From contig DCIW01000266.1 in NCBI GenBank assembly GCA_002317225.1, positions 1 through 24,894 on the forward strand: a DNA stretch of 24,894 nucleotides, in the 5' to 3' direction. The notes below the pieces were generated by a model, which saw only the letters and a program-made list of their open reading frames with translations, was not told where the DNA came from and searched no databases. The DNA comes from Prevotellaceae bacterium UBA1716 (GTDB lineage Bacteria > Bacteroidota > Bacteroidia > Bacteroidales > Bacteroidaceae). The translations under genes and the position numbers were made by a program. This document shows positions 14,700 to 23,076 of this stretch, piece after piece (position 1 is the first letter of the stretch; every line of letters begins with the position of its first letter).

Positions 14700-15965
14700 T
14701 TAGAGTTCGAGGTCACCATCATGGATTTCATGCCATGGAAGACCCTGAGTATTGAGTTGCTCCATGAATGGATCTGGGTCAAACTCCTCAACATTATGTA
14801 CACCTGGAGTGTTCCAAAGTCCCTTCATAAACATCATAGCACCAATCATAGCAGGAACACCAGTTGTGTAACTTACTCCCTGCATACCAGTCTCTTCGAA
14901 TGCTGCACGATGTGAGCAGTTGTTATATACATAATATGTGTGCTCTTCACCATTCTTAATACCACGAATACGACAACCTATAGAAGTCTGTCCCTCATAG
15001 TTTTCACCGAGTTCCTGTGGATTAGGAAGAACAGCCTTAAGGAACTGAAGTGGCACAATCTTAACAGTTACAGGACCGCTACCATCTGCTGCTTCAGCCT
15101 TGTATTCAATTTCATCAATACGTGACATACCAATGTTCTGAATAACTTCAAGATGCTTCAAGTACTGCTGACCGAATGTCATCCAGAAACGAGCACGCTT
15201 GATAGTAGGGTAGTTGATTACGAGAGATTCTATCTCCTCATGATGAAGAAGATAAGAGTCGCGTGGACCAACCTCAGGATAAGTAAGATCCTTATGAATC
15301 TCGAGTGGTTCAGTCTCTACCCACTTGCCATCTTCCCAGTAAAGTCCCTTCTGAGTAATCTCACGGATATTGATTTCTGGGTTGAAGTTAGTGGCAAATG
15401 CCTTATGATGATCACCTGCATTACAGTCAACGATGTCAAGATACTGAATTTCGTCGAAGTGATGCTTTGCAGCGTATGCAGTATAAATAGAAGTTACACC
15501 TGGGTCGAAACCGCAACCAAGAATAGCACAAAGACCTGCCTTCTCAAAACGCTCACGATAAGCCCACTGCCAAGAGTATTCGAAATGAGCCTCGTCCTTT
15601 GGTTCATAGTTAGCAGTATCAAGATAGCTAACCTTTGCTTCAAGACAAGCATCCATGATAGTGAGATCTTGATAAGGGAGAGCAAGGTTCATAACAAGAC
15701 AAGGTTCAGTACGCTTTTCTGCCTCACCAAAATACTCATTGAACAGAGCAACGAGTTCTGGTACGATATCAGCATCCACGTGTGCAGTCTTGATGCTACC
15801 CTTTGGAACAAGTCCCTTAGCTTCGATAGCGTCAGCCAAAGCACGACACTTTGATTCAGTACGAGAGGCAATCATAATCTCAGTGAAAATGTCAGAGTTC
15901 TGTGCCACTTTGTGTGCAGCTACTGAGGCAACGCCACCTGCACCAATAATTAAAACTTTTCCCAT
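14700..15965 (-). CDS. Carboxynorspermidine/carboxyspermidine synthase (saccharopine dehydrogenase family)
   Basis: The 421-residue protein begins MGKVLIIGAGGVASVAAHKV, a Rossmann dinucleotide site with GxGGxA at 8-13. The remainder follows the saccharopine-dehydrogenase-like fold seen in carboxynorspermidine or carboxyspermidine synthase: S-Y-L-D-T-A-N-Y, then G-C-G-F-D-P-G-V-T-S-I-Y, D-C-N-A-G-D-H-H and the C-terminal GVPAMIGAMM. These enzymes reductively condense aspartate semialdehyde with diaminopropane or putrescine, the first step of the alternative spermidine pathway common in gut Bacteroidetes. Classical saccharopine dehydrogenase is the alternative reading, but length and motifs favour the polyamine enzyme. 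A consensus -7 element is at 15994-16001. The partner decarboxylase (nspC) is not in the window. recA follows 48 bases downstream. Confidence 0.85.
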   Translation of the reverse strand: MGKVLIIGAGGVASVAAHKVAQNSDIFTEIMIASRTESKCRALADAIEAKGLVPKGSIKTAHVDADIVPELVALFNEYFGEAEKRTEPCLVMNLALPYQDLTIMDACLEAKVSYLDTANYEPKDEAHFEYSWQWAYRERFEKAGLCAILGCGFDPGVTSIYTAYAAKHHFDEIQYLDIVDCNAGDHHKAFATNFNPEINIREITQKGLYWEDGKWVETEPLEIHKDLTYPEVGPRDSYLLHHEEIESLVINYPTIKRARFWMTFGQQYLKHLEVIQNIGMSRIDEIEYKAEAADGSGPVTVKIVPLQFLKAVLPNPQELGENYEGQTSIGCRIRGIKNGEEHTYYVYNNCSHRAAFEETGMQGVSYTTGVPAMIGAMMFMKGLWNTPGVHNVEEFDPDPFMEQLNTQGLPWHEIHDGDLEL

Positions 15966-15993
15966 TATATGTATTATTAAATTATTTTCGATG

Positions 15994-16001
15994 CAAAGAT
16001 A
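15994..16001 (-). promoter_or_regulatory. -7 element of the synthase-recA unit
   Basis: On the - strand TATCTTTG matches TAnnTTTG exactly, followed by GC as at 13308-13315. It lies 28 bases before the ATG. Confidence 0.6.
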
Positions 16002-16596
16002 ACAAATTTTTCGTTTACTTCATCACTTATGCACCAAAACCTTTTCAATATAATAATAAATTCTCTTTTTTATTTTTTAAAAAGACTTTTAAATGATTAT
16101 TATTATAGCGTGTCAACAACTACAATAACTTTTCCTCCAAAAATTTGCTTTTTTAGTTATTGTTATAAGGTGTGTGAGTTATCAATCAAAAACAGACACT
16201 TATCAACACCTTAAAATATTGATTTATACTATAATTAAAGTACTTATCAACACTATGTTCATAAAGTTGTTAAACGATAACTTTTTAATCAAATTAAGTC
16301 GAAAACTGTTGATAACTATGTTCACATTGGGTTGATAAAAAATAATAACTTTTCTTGCTTTTTAAAATGATTTTTACATAGATTTTGCGATTTAAATTTC
16401 CAAACAAAGTTGTTAGAAAATGTTGACACGATATAAACAAGTTATTAACAGTAAATAGACAACTTATCAACATAGTTATTAACAACAAAACACACCCTTA
16501 TGTATTGATAAAAACTCTTAAGTGTTTTGCCTAACACATAAGGGTGATTAGTGATGTCCGTTAGGGTGTACTTTTTATTGTTCAGTAATAACCTTG
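16002..16596. other. DnaA-box-like cluster in AT-rich DNA, candidate replication origin
   Basis: No coding frame is credible across this stretch. TTATCAACA occurs exactly at 16200-16208 (+), 16244-16252 (+), 16307-16315 (-) and 16464-16472 (+). One-mismatch copies lie at 16330-16338 (-), 16442-16450, 16476-16484 and 16503-16511 (-), with a two-mismatch copy at 16179-16187. The motif differs from the E. coli DnaA box TTATCCACA by one base. Several spacings are near whole helical turns (21, 44, 23, 22, 12). ATAACTTTT occurs three times (16125, 16277, 16345), AAAGTTGTTA twice (16263, 16406), and a 10-bp inverted repeat CGTGTCAACA/TGTTGACACG (16109-16118 / 16421-16430) frames the block. The very AT-rich part at 16060-16100 could unwind. 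Origin function is inference; a DnaA-titrating site is the alternative. Confidence 0.5.
16493..16546 (-). terminator. Hairpin after murI
   Basis: CACCCTTATGT (16493-16503) pairs with ACATAAGGGTG (16536-16546), and inside it AAAAC pairs with GTTTT around TCTTAAGT. On the - strand it is followed by a T-rich stretch. It lies about 50 bases after the murI stop codon and overlaps one near-copy of the DnaA-box-like motif. Confidence 0.55.
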
Positions 16597-17460
16597 TCAG
16601 TTTATTGTAACTCGTTCAACCTGAATATCTTCTTTGAGGAAAAGGTTGGCACACTCTCTGAACTTGGTTCGCGACTCTGTAGTGAAATATTTGCAAGTTC
16701 CGTTTTGCGTTATTCTGCTACTCATCTCTGGATGACGAACAAAGTAGTCTTCAAGACTCTCAGCAATGTACTTACCTTGAGGAATAATCTTTATGTTACT
16801 TGGACAGTATTTCTTTATCTTTTCGAGTAGGAGAGGGTAGTGCGTACATCCAAGGATGATAGTATCTATTTGAGGGTCTTTCGAAAGGAGTTTATCAATA
16901 CTATCCTTAACGAAATAGTCTGCACCAGGCTTGTCAAACTCGTTGTTTTCAACTATAGGAACCCACATAGGGCATGCTTGTCCGGTAATTATTGAACCTG
17001 GATATAACTTTTCTATCTCAATCGAATAACTCTCAGAACGTATGGTTCCTTCGGTAGCGAGTACGCCAATATGTTTGGTGTTTGATAATTTTCCTACAAT
17101 TTCGGCAGTAGGTCTGATTACTCCAAGCACTCTTCGGTCGGGAGCATTGAATGGGAGATAATTCTGCTGGATAGAACGTAATGCCTTTGCAGAGGCTGTG
17201 TTACAACCGAGAATTACGAGTGGACAACCGAACGAGAATAGTTTTTTAACTGCCTGAAGTGTGAATTCGTACACTACATCAAACGAACGTGTTCCATAAG
17301 GAGTACGTGCATTGTCACCAAGATATATATAGTCAAACTGAGGCATGCGGTTGCGAATGCCTTCGAGAATGGTTAATCCTCCAAAACCAGAGTCGAACAC
17401 TCCTATAGGACCTGCAAGGTTTGGTATTGGAAAATCCTTAATATCAGTTGACATATCCAT
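16597..17460 (-). CDS. murI: Glutamate racemase
   Basis: The 287-residue cytoplasmic enzyme interconverts L- and D-glutamate for peptidoglycan synthesis. The ATG at 17460 is preferred; an in-frame GTG three codons earlier adds only MII. The FDSGFGG segment gives the acidic residue Asp23. The first catalytic cysteine is Cys86 in L-G-C-N-T-A-S-A and the second is Cys205 in L-G-C-T-H-Y-P-L, giving the two-cysteine, two-proton mechanism of the family. The cofactor-free fold is complete and the length is normal. Although it belongs with the envelope genes upstream, a terminator-like hairpin (17713-17759) and a palindrome-rich element separate it from the last ompH gene, so it may be transcribed on its own. 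Confidence 0.95.
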   Translation of the reverse strand: MDMSTDIKDFPIPNLAGPIGVFDSGFGGLTILEGIRNRMPQFDYIYLGDNARTPYGTRSFDVVYEFTLQAVKKLFSFGCPLVILGCNTASAKALRSIQQNYLPFNAPDRRVLGVIRPTAEIVGKLSNTKHIGVLATEGTIRSESYSIEIEKLYPGSIITGQACPMWVPIVENNEFDKPGADYFVKDSIDKLLSKDPQIDTIILGCTHYPLLLEKIKKYCPSNIKIIPQGKYIAESLEDYFVRHPEMSSRITQNGTCKYFTTESRTKFRECANLFLKEDIQVERVTIN

Positions 17461-17540
17461 AATAATCACAAGTTATTATTGTATATTATTTTATCAAGAA
17501 TTTGTGAATTAGTGAAGCTTTCGCAATTGTTTGAATTTAA

Positions 17541-17665
17541 AAGAATTAGTGAATAGGCCTTGCGCGGCCTTAGCCATCCGGATGGTAGGAACATTATGTT
17601 CCATTCACAGATTCTTATATATTCAATGAATATCAAGTGCAACTTTCATATATTCACTAATTCTT
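17541..17665. repeat. MITE- or REP-like element with 15-bp inverted termini
   Basis: AAGAATTAGTGAATA (17541-17555) is repeated in inverted form at 17651-17665. The 95 bases between hold a perfect palindrome CCATCCGGATGG (17574-17585), GGAACA-TTA-TGTTCC (17588-17602) and ATTCAATGAAT near 17621. There is no coding capacity. Outside the left terminus, further copies of the word GAATTAGT lie at 17498-17513. It could be a small non-autonomous element or a structured RNA. Confidence 0.5.
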
Positions 17666-17712
17666 GATTAAAAAATATTACAATCGTTAATGTTGAATAT
17701 TTTCATCTAACA

Positions 17713-17759
17713 AATAAGGCACAACAAATGAAATTGTCTTTCAAATGCCGCACCTTATT
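17713..17759 (-). terminator. Terminator-like hairpin after the third ompH gene
   Basis: On the - strand the arms at 17746-17759 and 17713-17726 pair over 14 positions, including G-U pairs, with AATAAGG/CCTTATT as the base. A small GAAA/TTTC helix sits inside. It lies about 35 bases after the stop codon. Confidence 0.5.
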
Positions 17760-17794
17760 ATTTATCTTGTAAGATATAATTTGAGTGATCCTAA

Positions 17795-18388
17795 CTACTT
17801 TATCAGTTTTATGACCGCATCAGTAATGTCTTCACCCTGACCATTAGTGGCATTGATGAAAGGATAATTGTTGCCGTCGGTATTAAGAATGTAATTATAG
17901 TTACGTTCTGTACCGATAGTCTTAAGCACTTCGTTAAGTCGAGCCGTGACAGGTTCCATAAGTTCCTTTTCCGACTTTGTAAGCAGATTCTGAGCCTCTT
18001 TTTTGAAAGCCATACTCTGTTCCATAAGTTGTTGAAGTTCCTTCTGACGCTTTAGCATGATATTTTCTGGAAACGACTTATAGCCGTCGATATATTCTGC
18101 AAATTTCTTTGAGAATTCATCCTCAGCACGTTCCATCTCTTGATCATAATAAAGCTTGAGTTTTTCAAGACTGCTTTGTGCCTGCGTATATTCAGGCATA
18201 GCCTTCATTACTGTGCTATAGCTGAGATAACCAAATGTCTTTCGGGGTGCTTCCTCAACCTTAGTTTGCGTTTTTTCCACAACAACAGGCACATCAGCAG
18301 TTGCTGGTGTGCTTTCTGTTGTAGTTTCTTGTGCAAACAATGTTGCAGAAGCTAAGAATGAGAATATTATGAGAATATTCTTCTTCAT
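17795..18388 (-). CDS. Skp/OmpH-family periplasmic chaperone, paralogue 3
   Basis: The 197-residue protein has a signal peptide (MKKNILIIFSFLASATLFA, cleavage near residue 19 or 20). A Thr/Pro/Val-rich linker (about 21-50) is absent from its two neighbours. The Skp/OmpH region begins at F-G-Y-L-S-Y-S-T-V-M-K-A-M-P-E-Y, followed by a long charged coiled coil (about 70-150) and a C-terminal strand segment NYILNTDGNNYPFIN. Skp trimers hold unfolded outer-membrane proteins in a jellyfish-like cavity on their way to BamA. The linker could change spacing or partner binding. Third in a tandem row, 33 bases after the second copy. Confidence 0.9.
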   Translation of the reverse strand: MKKNILIIFSFLASATLFAQETTTESTPATADVPVVVEKTQTKVEEAPRKTFGYLSYSTVMKAMPEYTQAQSSLEKLKLYYDQEMERAEDEFSKKFAEYIDGYKSFPENIMLKRQKELQQLMEQSMAFKKEAQNLLTKSEKELMEPVTARLNEVLKTIGTERNYNYILNTDGNNYPFINATNGQGEDITDAVIKLIK

Positions 18389-18421
18389 ATCTTGTTTATT
18401 TGTTATTACGCGTACTTAATA

Positions 18422-18916
18422 TTACTTTACGCCGAGCTTAGTCTTCAACTGATTAGTAACGTCAGTGCTGAGAGTTTCGCTGATGAAAGGAATACCTGAC
18501 GAAGTGTCCATAATGTAAACATATCCACCTGCTACACCGAGATCCTTGATAGCATTCTGAACCTTAGTAAGAATTGGCTGCATCTTCTCCTGCTGAGCCT
18601 TCTGGAGGTCCTGCTGAGATGTCTGATAGAACTGCTGCATACGGTTGTAGAGGTCCTGAAGTTCCTGCTCCTTACGCTGGCGGATAGTATCAACTGTAGG
18701 AGGGTTCTTCTCGAGTTCTTCGCTCTTAGTCTTAAGCTCAGCCTCCATACGAGCGAGTTCGTCCTGATAGTCCTTCGACATCTTCTGAACCTCGTCCATA
18801 GCCTTTGTATATTCAGGCAAAGCCTTGATAACTGTCTCTGTGTTTACGTGTGCAAACTTCTGTGCAAACATGCTCATTGGGAGAATGAGGAGTGCTGCAA
18901 TAATAAATTTCTTCAT
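18422..18916 (-). CDS. Skp/OmpH-family periplasmic chaperone, paralogue 2
   Basis: The 164-residue protein has a signal peptide (MKKFIIAALLILPMSMFA) and starts its mature part at Q-K-F-A-H-V-N-T-E-T-V. The shared A-L-P-E-Y-T-K-A segment follows. A coiled coil rich in Lys, Glu and Gln covers about residues 40-125, and the C-terminal part G-Y-V-Y-I-M-D-T-S-S-G-I-P-F-I completes the beta body. Length is normal for Skp/OmpH. It acts in the periplasm on outer-membrane protein precursors. It lies 91 bases downstream of the first ompH and is probably in the same transcript. Confidence 0.93.
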   Translation of the reverse strand: MKKFIIAALLILPMSMFAQKFAHVNTETVIKALPEYTKAMDEVQKMSKDYQDELARMEAELKTKSEELEKNPPTVDTIRQRKEQELQDLYNRMQQFYQTSQQDLQKAQQEKMQPILTKVQNAIKDLGVAGGYVYIMDTSSGIPFISETLSTDVTNQLKTKLGVK

Positions 18917-19007
18917 ACTAAAATTTTATTGTTATTAATTATTGTTATTTCCTTAATGTATAAGGTTTCTTTTCTACTATATTAATTCTTTATTTGTAAA
19001 ATGCTGA

Positions 19008-19526
19008 TTATCTGTTGATAGAGTAACCGAGCTTTTGAAGCACTTCGTCGCTGATATCAATCTTAGGCGAAGCATATACGATACTACCACCGCTGGCACG
19101 ATCAATAACGAGTTGATAACCCTTCTGGTCGCAGATATCCTTTACGGCATTGTAGATTTCGTCGTGAATAGGAGACATAAGGCTCTGACGCTTCTTAAAG
19201 AGTTCGCCTTCGCTGCCGAAGTATTTCTTCTTCAAGTCGCTTGCTTCCTTTTCCTTAGCCATAATAGCCTCTTCAGCCTTAGTTTTCTGAGCATCAGAAA
19301 GGAAAACTGATTCAGACTGATATTTCTTATACATAGTTTCGCTTTCAGTAAGGAGAGCCTGAACTTCGCCTTCCCACTTCTTCGAAACTTGGTTCAATTG
19401 TTCATTAGCACGTTCGTAAGCAGGTACATTTCTGAGAATGTGTTCCATATCTACGAGAGCAAACTTTTGTGCGTTAGCTGCAACTGCGGCAACCATAAGC
19501 ATCATTGATAAAATAACCTTTTTCAT
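19008..19526 (-). CDS. Skp/OmpH-family periplasmic chaperone, paralogue 1
   Basis: The 172-residue protein has a signal peptide (MKKVILSMMLMVAAVAANA) and its mature part begins Q-K-F-A-L-V-D-M-E-H-I-L. The N-P-A-Y-type helix start is R-N-V-P-A-Y-E-R-A. A long coiled coil with many Lys and Glu residues (about 40-125) and the end segment YQLVIDRASGGSIVYASP follow. It is the copy nearest bamA, starting 105 bases after that gene ends. A consensus -7 element lies in that gap, so the three chaperone genes may be made in extra amounts independently of bamA. Confidence 0.93.
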   Translation of the reverse strand: MKKVILSMMLMVAAVAANAQKFALVDMEHILRNVPAYERANEQLNQVSKKWEGEVQALLTESETMYKKYQSESVFLSDAQKTKAEEAIMAKEKEASDLKKKYFGSEGELFKKRQSLMSPIHDEIYNAVKDICDQKGYQLVIDRASGGSIVYASPKIDISDEVLQKLGYSINR

Positions 19527-19552
19527 ATTGGATTTAGTTTTTTAAGACGCTG

Positions 19553-19560
19553 CAAAGATA
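19553..19560 (-). promoter_or_regulatory. -7 element before the ompH row
   Basis: On the - strand TATCTTTG matches TAnnTTTG and is followed by GC, as at 13308 and 15994. It sits 27 bases before the first ompH start codon. Confidence 0.5.
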
Positions 19561-19631
19561 TGCTGTTTTTATTTATATGCCAATAGGAATTTATCTAAAT
19601 GAATAGGTAATTCTCCTAATTTGCTGTATTA

Positions 19632-22262
19632 TTAGAATTCTTGACCGAGGATAAAGTGGAACTGGCTTCCGCTATACTGGCTCGAACCGTTGATATTGTC
19701 GAAACCGTAAGCCCAGTCGATACCCATAAGACCAACCATTGGAAGCATGATACGTACACCGACACCTGCTGAACGCTTCATATCGAACGGATTGAACTTA
19801 CTAACTTCTGTCCAAGCATTACCAGCTTCAACGAATCCAAGTGCGTAGATGTTAGTCGAACCATTAAGCATAAGAGGATAACGGAGTTCGAGAGTGAGTC
19901 GGTCGTAAGCATAACCATAATTGTAACCCTGAGTGAGGGCACCATTATCATAACCACGAAGACCGATAGTCTCCGAATAGTAAGTGTTGCTATATCCTGA
20001 CATACCATCACCACCCACATAGAATGTCTCGAATGGCGACTTCTTATACTTGTTGAAGTGACCAAGGATACCGAAATCAAAACGAGTCATAAGTACGAAA
20101 CACTTGCTTCCACCTGTGAGAGGAGTGAAGAATCTTGATTTGAATGCCCACTTATGATATTCAATCCACTTATGCTTCTTCTTCATGTCGTTCTGGTAGT
20201 TGGCATCATAATAGCTTGTTGCCATATTCTTGTAGTCAACACCATCGAAGAGAGAGTAAGGTGGAGTGATGGAGAGTGAAGCACTGATCTGCGAACCACT
20301 ACGTGGGAAAATCTGGTTGTCAATACTTACACGACTAAGTGCGAGAGTAAGGTTGATGTTGTTACAAGCACCATTTTGGATAATGAAATATTCCCAATCC
20401 TTCATCATATAACAAGTATAACCAAGCGATGCCTGGAAACTGAATCTGTTGTCAGGCCACTGCAAACGCTTACCCCAACCAATCGAAGCACCGAAGTACT
20501 GGATATACTTATCAGGGTCGTAGTATGAAGTATAGTTGTTATAGTATGAACTGTTATAACTACCATATCCGTACATCATCGAATAATAGTTGTTATAATA
20601 AGAACTGTTGTAATAACTACTGCTTATATCAGTCTGACGTGAGTAGAATGCAGAAACGCTGAATGAGTTAGGACGCTTACGACCGAACCAAGGATCGTAG
20701 AACGAAATGTTATACGACTGATAGTAACTACCGTTAGTCGAACCACTGATAGAGAGTTCCTGACCATCACCTTGTGGAAGAATACCACGACGCTTGGCAT
20801 CCTTGTTGAAAAGATTGCGTATTGAGAAGTTGGTAAACTTCAAACCAATCTTACCGATGATACCTGTCTGTCCCCAACCAAGAGAGAATTCCACCTGGTC
20901 ACTTGCCTTTGGAGTAAGACCGAGGTTGAGGTCCACAGTACCATTCACAGGGTCTGGTACAGGTTTGAAGTCAAGGTTTTCAGGATCGAAATGGTTCATC
21001 TGTGCAATCTCCTGGTAAGTCATCTTGAATGCATCCATAGAGAAGAGGTCGCCTGGCTTGAGTTTCAACTCACGACGTATAACTTCCTCATACACACGAG
21101 TGTTACCATAAATCTTAATCTTATTGATAGCAGCCTGAGTACCTTCGTACACACGGATTTCGAGGTCGATAGAGTCACCATCCACATCCACTTCGACTGG
21201 GTTAACGTTATTAAATACATAACCCGAATTGTAGTAGAAGTTGCCCACCGCATCATCATCTTCGCTAAGGCGTTTCTTAATATGAGTCTGGTTGTAAGTG
21301 TCACCCTTCTTCATGCGGAGCACTTGATTGAGTGCATCAGTATTATAGATAGTGTTACCAACCCAGTTGATATTGCGGACATAATACTTCTGTCCTTCAT
21401 CGATGTGGAGATAAACATCAACCAAGTTTTCACCTACGTCTATCACACTGTCAGCAAAGATATTAGCATCACGATAACCGAGCTCGTTATATTTCTCAAT
21501 TACCTTATCCTTATCTTCCTGGAACTTCTCATCGATAAATTTCTGCTTCTTAAAGATGCTCTTGAAACCCTTTTCGTTTGTATTCTTCAAGAGACCGCCT
21601 GAGAAGAAGTTACCATCAAACTTCTTACGCTTGATATGGTCGTTACCGGTGATGTAAATCTTGTTTACCTTCACCTTTTCCTTCTTGTCGATATTAACAT
21701 CAACGATGAGCATACGCTGGTTGCTCGAAGTGTCATCACGCTGAACAATTTGGCTTTCAGCATTTTTGAAACCCTTTTCAGCAAAGTAGTTCTTGATGAC
21801 AATCTTAGCCTTATCCACCATGTTTGGAGTAATCTGGTTACCCTTGATCAGACCAATCTTCTGCTCCAGATCCTCACGCTCACTCTTCTTCACACCATTG
21901 ATGTTGATGCTCGAAACACGAGGACGCATGCTCAGATGAATGGTAAGATAAACCTTGTCATCCTTAATGCTGTCGGCTGTGATGCTTGCTGAAGAGAAGA
22001 GGCCATGCTTCCAATAACGCTTGATTGCTTCGGTAATCTCATCACCTGGAAGTTCAATCTGTTCACCCACAGTAAGTCCCGAAAGACCAATCAAGATATT
22101 GTCTTCGTAATTCTCCACGCCATCCACATTAATGCCGCCGATTTCAATCTTGCGACTCTGTCCATATACAATGGTAGGCTTTTCTTGATATTGTTGGGCC
22201 TCCGCTGTACCGAACATACTCATCATCAGGGCGCAAAGCAGTATATATCGAACTTTATTCAT
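19632..22262 (-). CDS. bamA: BamA outer-membrane protein assembly factor
   Basis: The 876-residue protein inserts beta-barrel proteins into the outer membrane. A signal peptide (about 1-22) is followed by a series of POTRA domains (about 35-450; five fit the length) and a C-terminal barrel. Visible landmarks are F-Y-D-P-W-F-G (521-527), typical of Bacteroidetes BamA, L-R-G-Y (768-771), the counterpart of the VRGF/Y loop-6 motif, and a final phenylalanine for barrel recognition (FILGQEF end). An unusual Tyr/Asn/Ser-rich segment (547-581, with 14 tyrosines) lies within the barrel and is probably an extracellular loop. It sits between uppS and its own chaperone genes, the usual Bacteroidales order. 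Confidence 0.95.
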   Translation of the reverse strand: MNKVRYILLCALMMSMFGTAEAQQYQEKPTIVYGQSRKIEIGGINVDGVENYEDNILIGLSGLTVGEQIELPGDEITEAIKRYWKHGLFSSASITADSIKDDKVYLTIHLSMRPRVSSININGVKKSEREDLEQKIGLIKGNQITPNMVDKAKIVIKNYFAEKGFKNAESQIVQRDDTSSNQRMLIVDVNIDKKEKVKVNKIYITGNDHIKRKKFDGNFFSGGLLKNTNEKGFKSIFKKQKFIDEKFQEDKDKVIEKYNELGYRDANIFADSVIDVGENLVDVYLHIDEGQKYYVRNINWVGNTIYNTDALNQVLRMKKGDTYNQTHIKKRLSEDDDAVGNFYYNSGYVFNNVNPVEVDVDGDSIDLEIRVYEGTQAAINKIKIYGNTRVYEEVIRRELKLKPGDLFSMDAFKMTYQEIAQMNHFDPENLDFKPVPDPVNGTVDLNLGLTPKASDQVEFSLGWGQTGIIGKIGLKFTNFSIRNLFNKDAKRRGILPQGDGQELSISGSTNGSYYQSYNISFYDPWFGRKRPNSFSVSAFYSRQTDISSSYYNSSYYNNYYSMMYGYGSYNSSYYNNYTSYYDPDKYIQYFGASIGWGKRLQWPDNRFSFQASLGYTCYMMKDWEYFIIQNGACNNINLTLALSRVSIDNQIFPRSGSQISASLSITPPYSLFDGVDYKNMATSYYDANYQNDMKKKHKWIEYHKWAFKSRFFTPLTGGSKCFVLMTRFDFGILGHFNKYKKSPFETFYVGGDGMSGYSNTYYSETIGLRGYDNGALTQGYNYGYAYDRLTLELRYPLMLNGSTNIYALGFVEAGNAWTEVSKFNPFDMKRSAGVGVRIMLPMVGLMGIDWAYGFDNINGSSQYSGSQFHFILGQEF

Positions 22263-22335
22263 TTATAAAAAAACTATATAATAATATATAAGGTATATAT
22301 GTTAAATAATTTATTGCCTTAAATCTTCTCTGTTT

Positions 22336-23076
22336 CTACTTGTTTTCCTCAACCTGTTCACCAGTCTTGCCAAAACGACGCTGGCGGCTTTGGTATTCCA
22401 CGATAGCTTCGCAAAGGTCTTCTTCCTTGAAATCTGGCCAATACTTATCTGTGAAATAGAACTCAGAATAAGCACACTGCCAAAGGAGATAGTTGCTCAA
22501 TCGCTGCTCCCCACCCGTACGAATCATTAAGTCAGGGTCGGGCATAAAGTTAGTGGTAAGGTGCTGGCTGATTACATCCTCGTTGATGTCCTCAACGTTC
22601 ATCTTGCCCTCCTTCACTTCAGTTGCGATGTCCTTCATTGCCTTTGTAATCTCCCACTTCGAAGAGTAGCTGAGTGCGAGTACAAGACATGTGGCAGTAT
22701 TGTTCTTAGTACGCTCCTCAAGTCCGCGAACAGCCTCAAGCACATCCTTTGGCAGACGGTCGAGATCGCCGATAGTAGTGAAACGTACGTTGTTCTTTAC
22801 GAAGAGTTCCTCTTCCAAGTGCTTCAGCAACAATGCCATAAGTGCCGAAACCTCAGCAGCTGGACGATTCCAGTTCTCAGTGGAGAATGTATAGAGAGTC
22901 AGATACTTAATGCCGAGTTTAGTGGCAGCAGTAGTGATTTCGTGTACTGTATCAGCACCTTCTGCATGACCCATAGTACGTTCCATACCGCGAGCCTTAG
23001 CCCAGCGACCATTGCCGTCCATAATGATTGCCACATGCTGTGGAATCCTGCTTTCATCTATCTGTTCTCTAAACAT
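22336..23076 (-). CDS. uppS: Isoprenyl transferase (undecaprenyl diphosphate synthase)
   Basis: The 246-residue cytoplasmic cis-prenyltransferase adds isopentenyl units to farnesyl diphosphate to make the lipid carrier for peptidoglycan and surface glycans. The active-site signature is at residues 19-30 (M-D-G-N-G-R-W-A-K-A-R-G, catalytic Asp20). T-L-Y-T-F-S-T-E-N-W follows, and the C-terminal R-T-G-G-E-Q-R-L-S-N-Y-L-L-W-Q segment is complete. Length is normal. bamA starts 73 bases downstream. The 140-base gap upstream, toward the DUF6089 gene, contains a large AT-rich inverted repeat and two 25-base direct repeats that may shape its leader. Confidence 0.96.
   Translation of the reverse strand: MFREQIDESRIPQHVAIIMDGNGRWAKARGMERTMGHAEGADTVHEITTAATKLGIKYLTLYTFSTENWNRPAAEVSALMALLLKHLEEELFVKNNVRFTTIGDLDRLPKDVLEAVRGLEERTKNNTATCLVLALSYSSKWEITKAMKDIATEVKEGKMNVEDINEDVISQHLTTNFMPDPDLMIRTGGEQRLSNYLLWQCAYSEFYFTDKYWPDFKEEDLCEAIVEYQSRQRRFGKTGEQVEENK

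Noticed and set aside
14280..14915. 211-codon open frame on the + strand across recA and the synthase gene
   Set aside because: It is antisense to two clearly conserved genes and has no family resemblance; its composition is that of a shadow frame.
15153..15854. 233-codon + strand frame inside the synthase gene
   Set aside because: Antisense to a well-supported enzyme, with no recognisable domain or promoter.
16179..16511. Repeated TTATCAACA read as a CRISPR array
   Set aside because: The repeats are only 9 bases, occur on both strands at uneven spacing, and no cas genes are present.
20991..21602. 203-codon + strand frame inside bamA
   Set aside because: It lies opposite the POTRA region of bamA and encodes a low-quality hydrophobic sequence typical of an antisense shadow.
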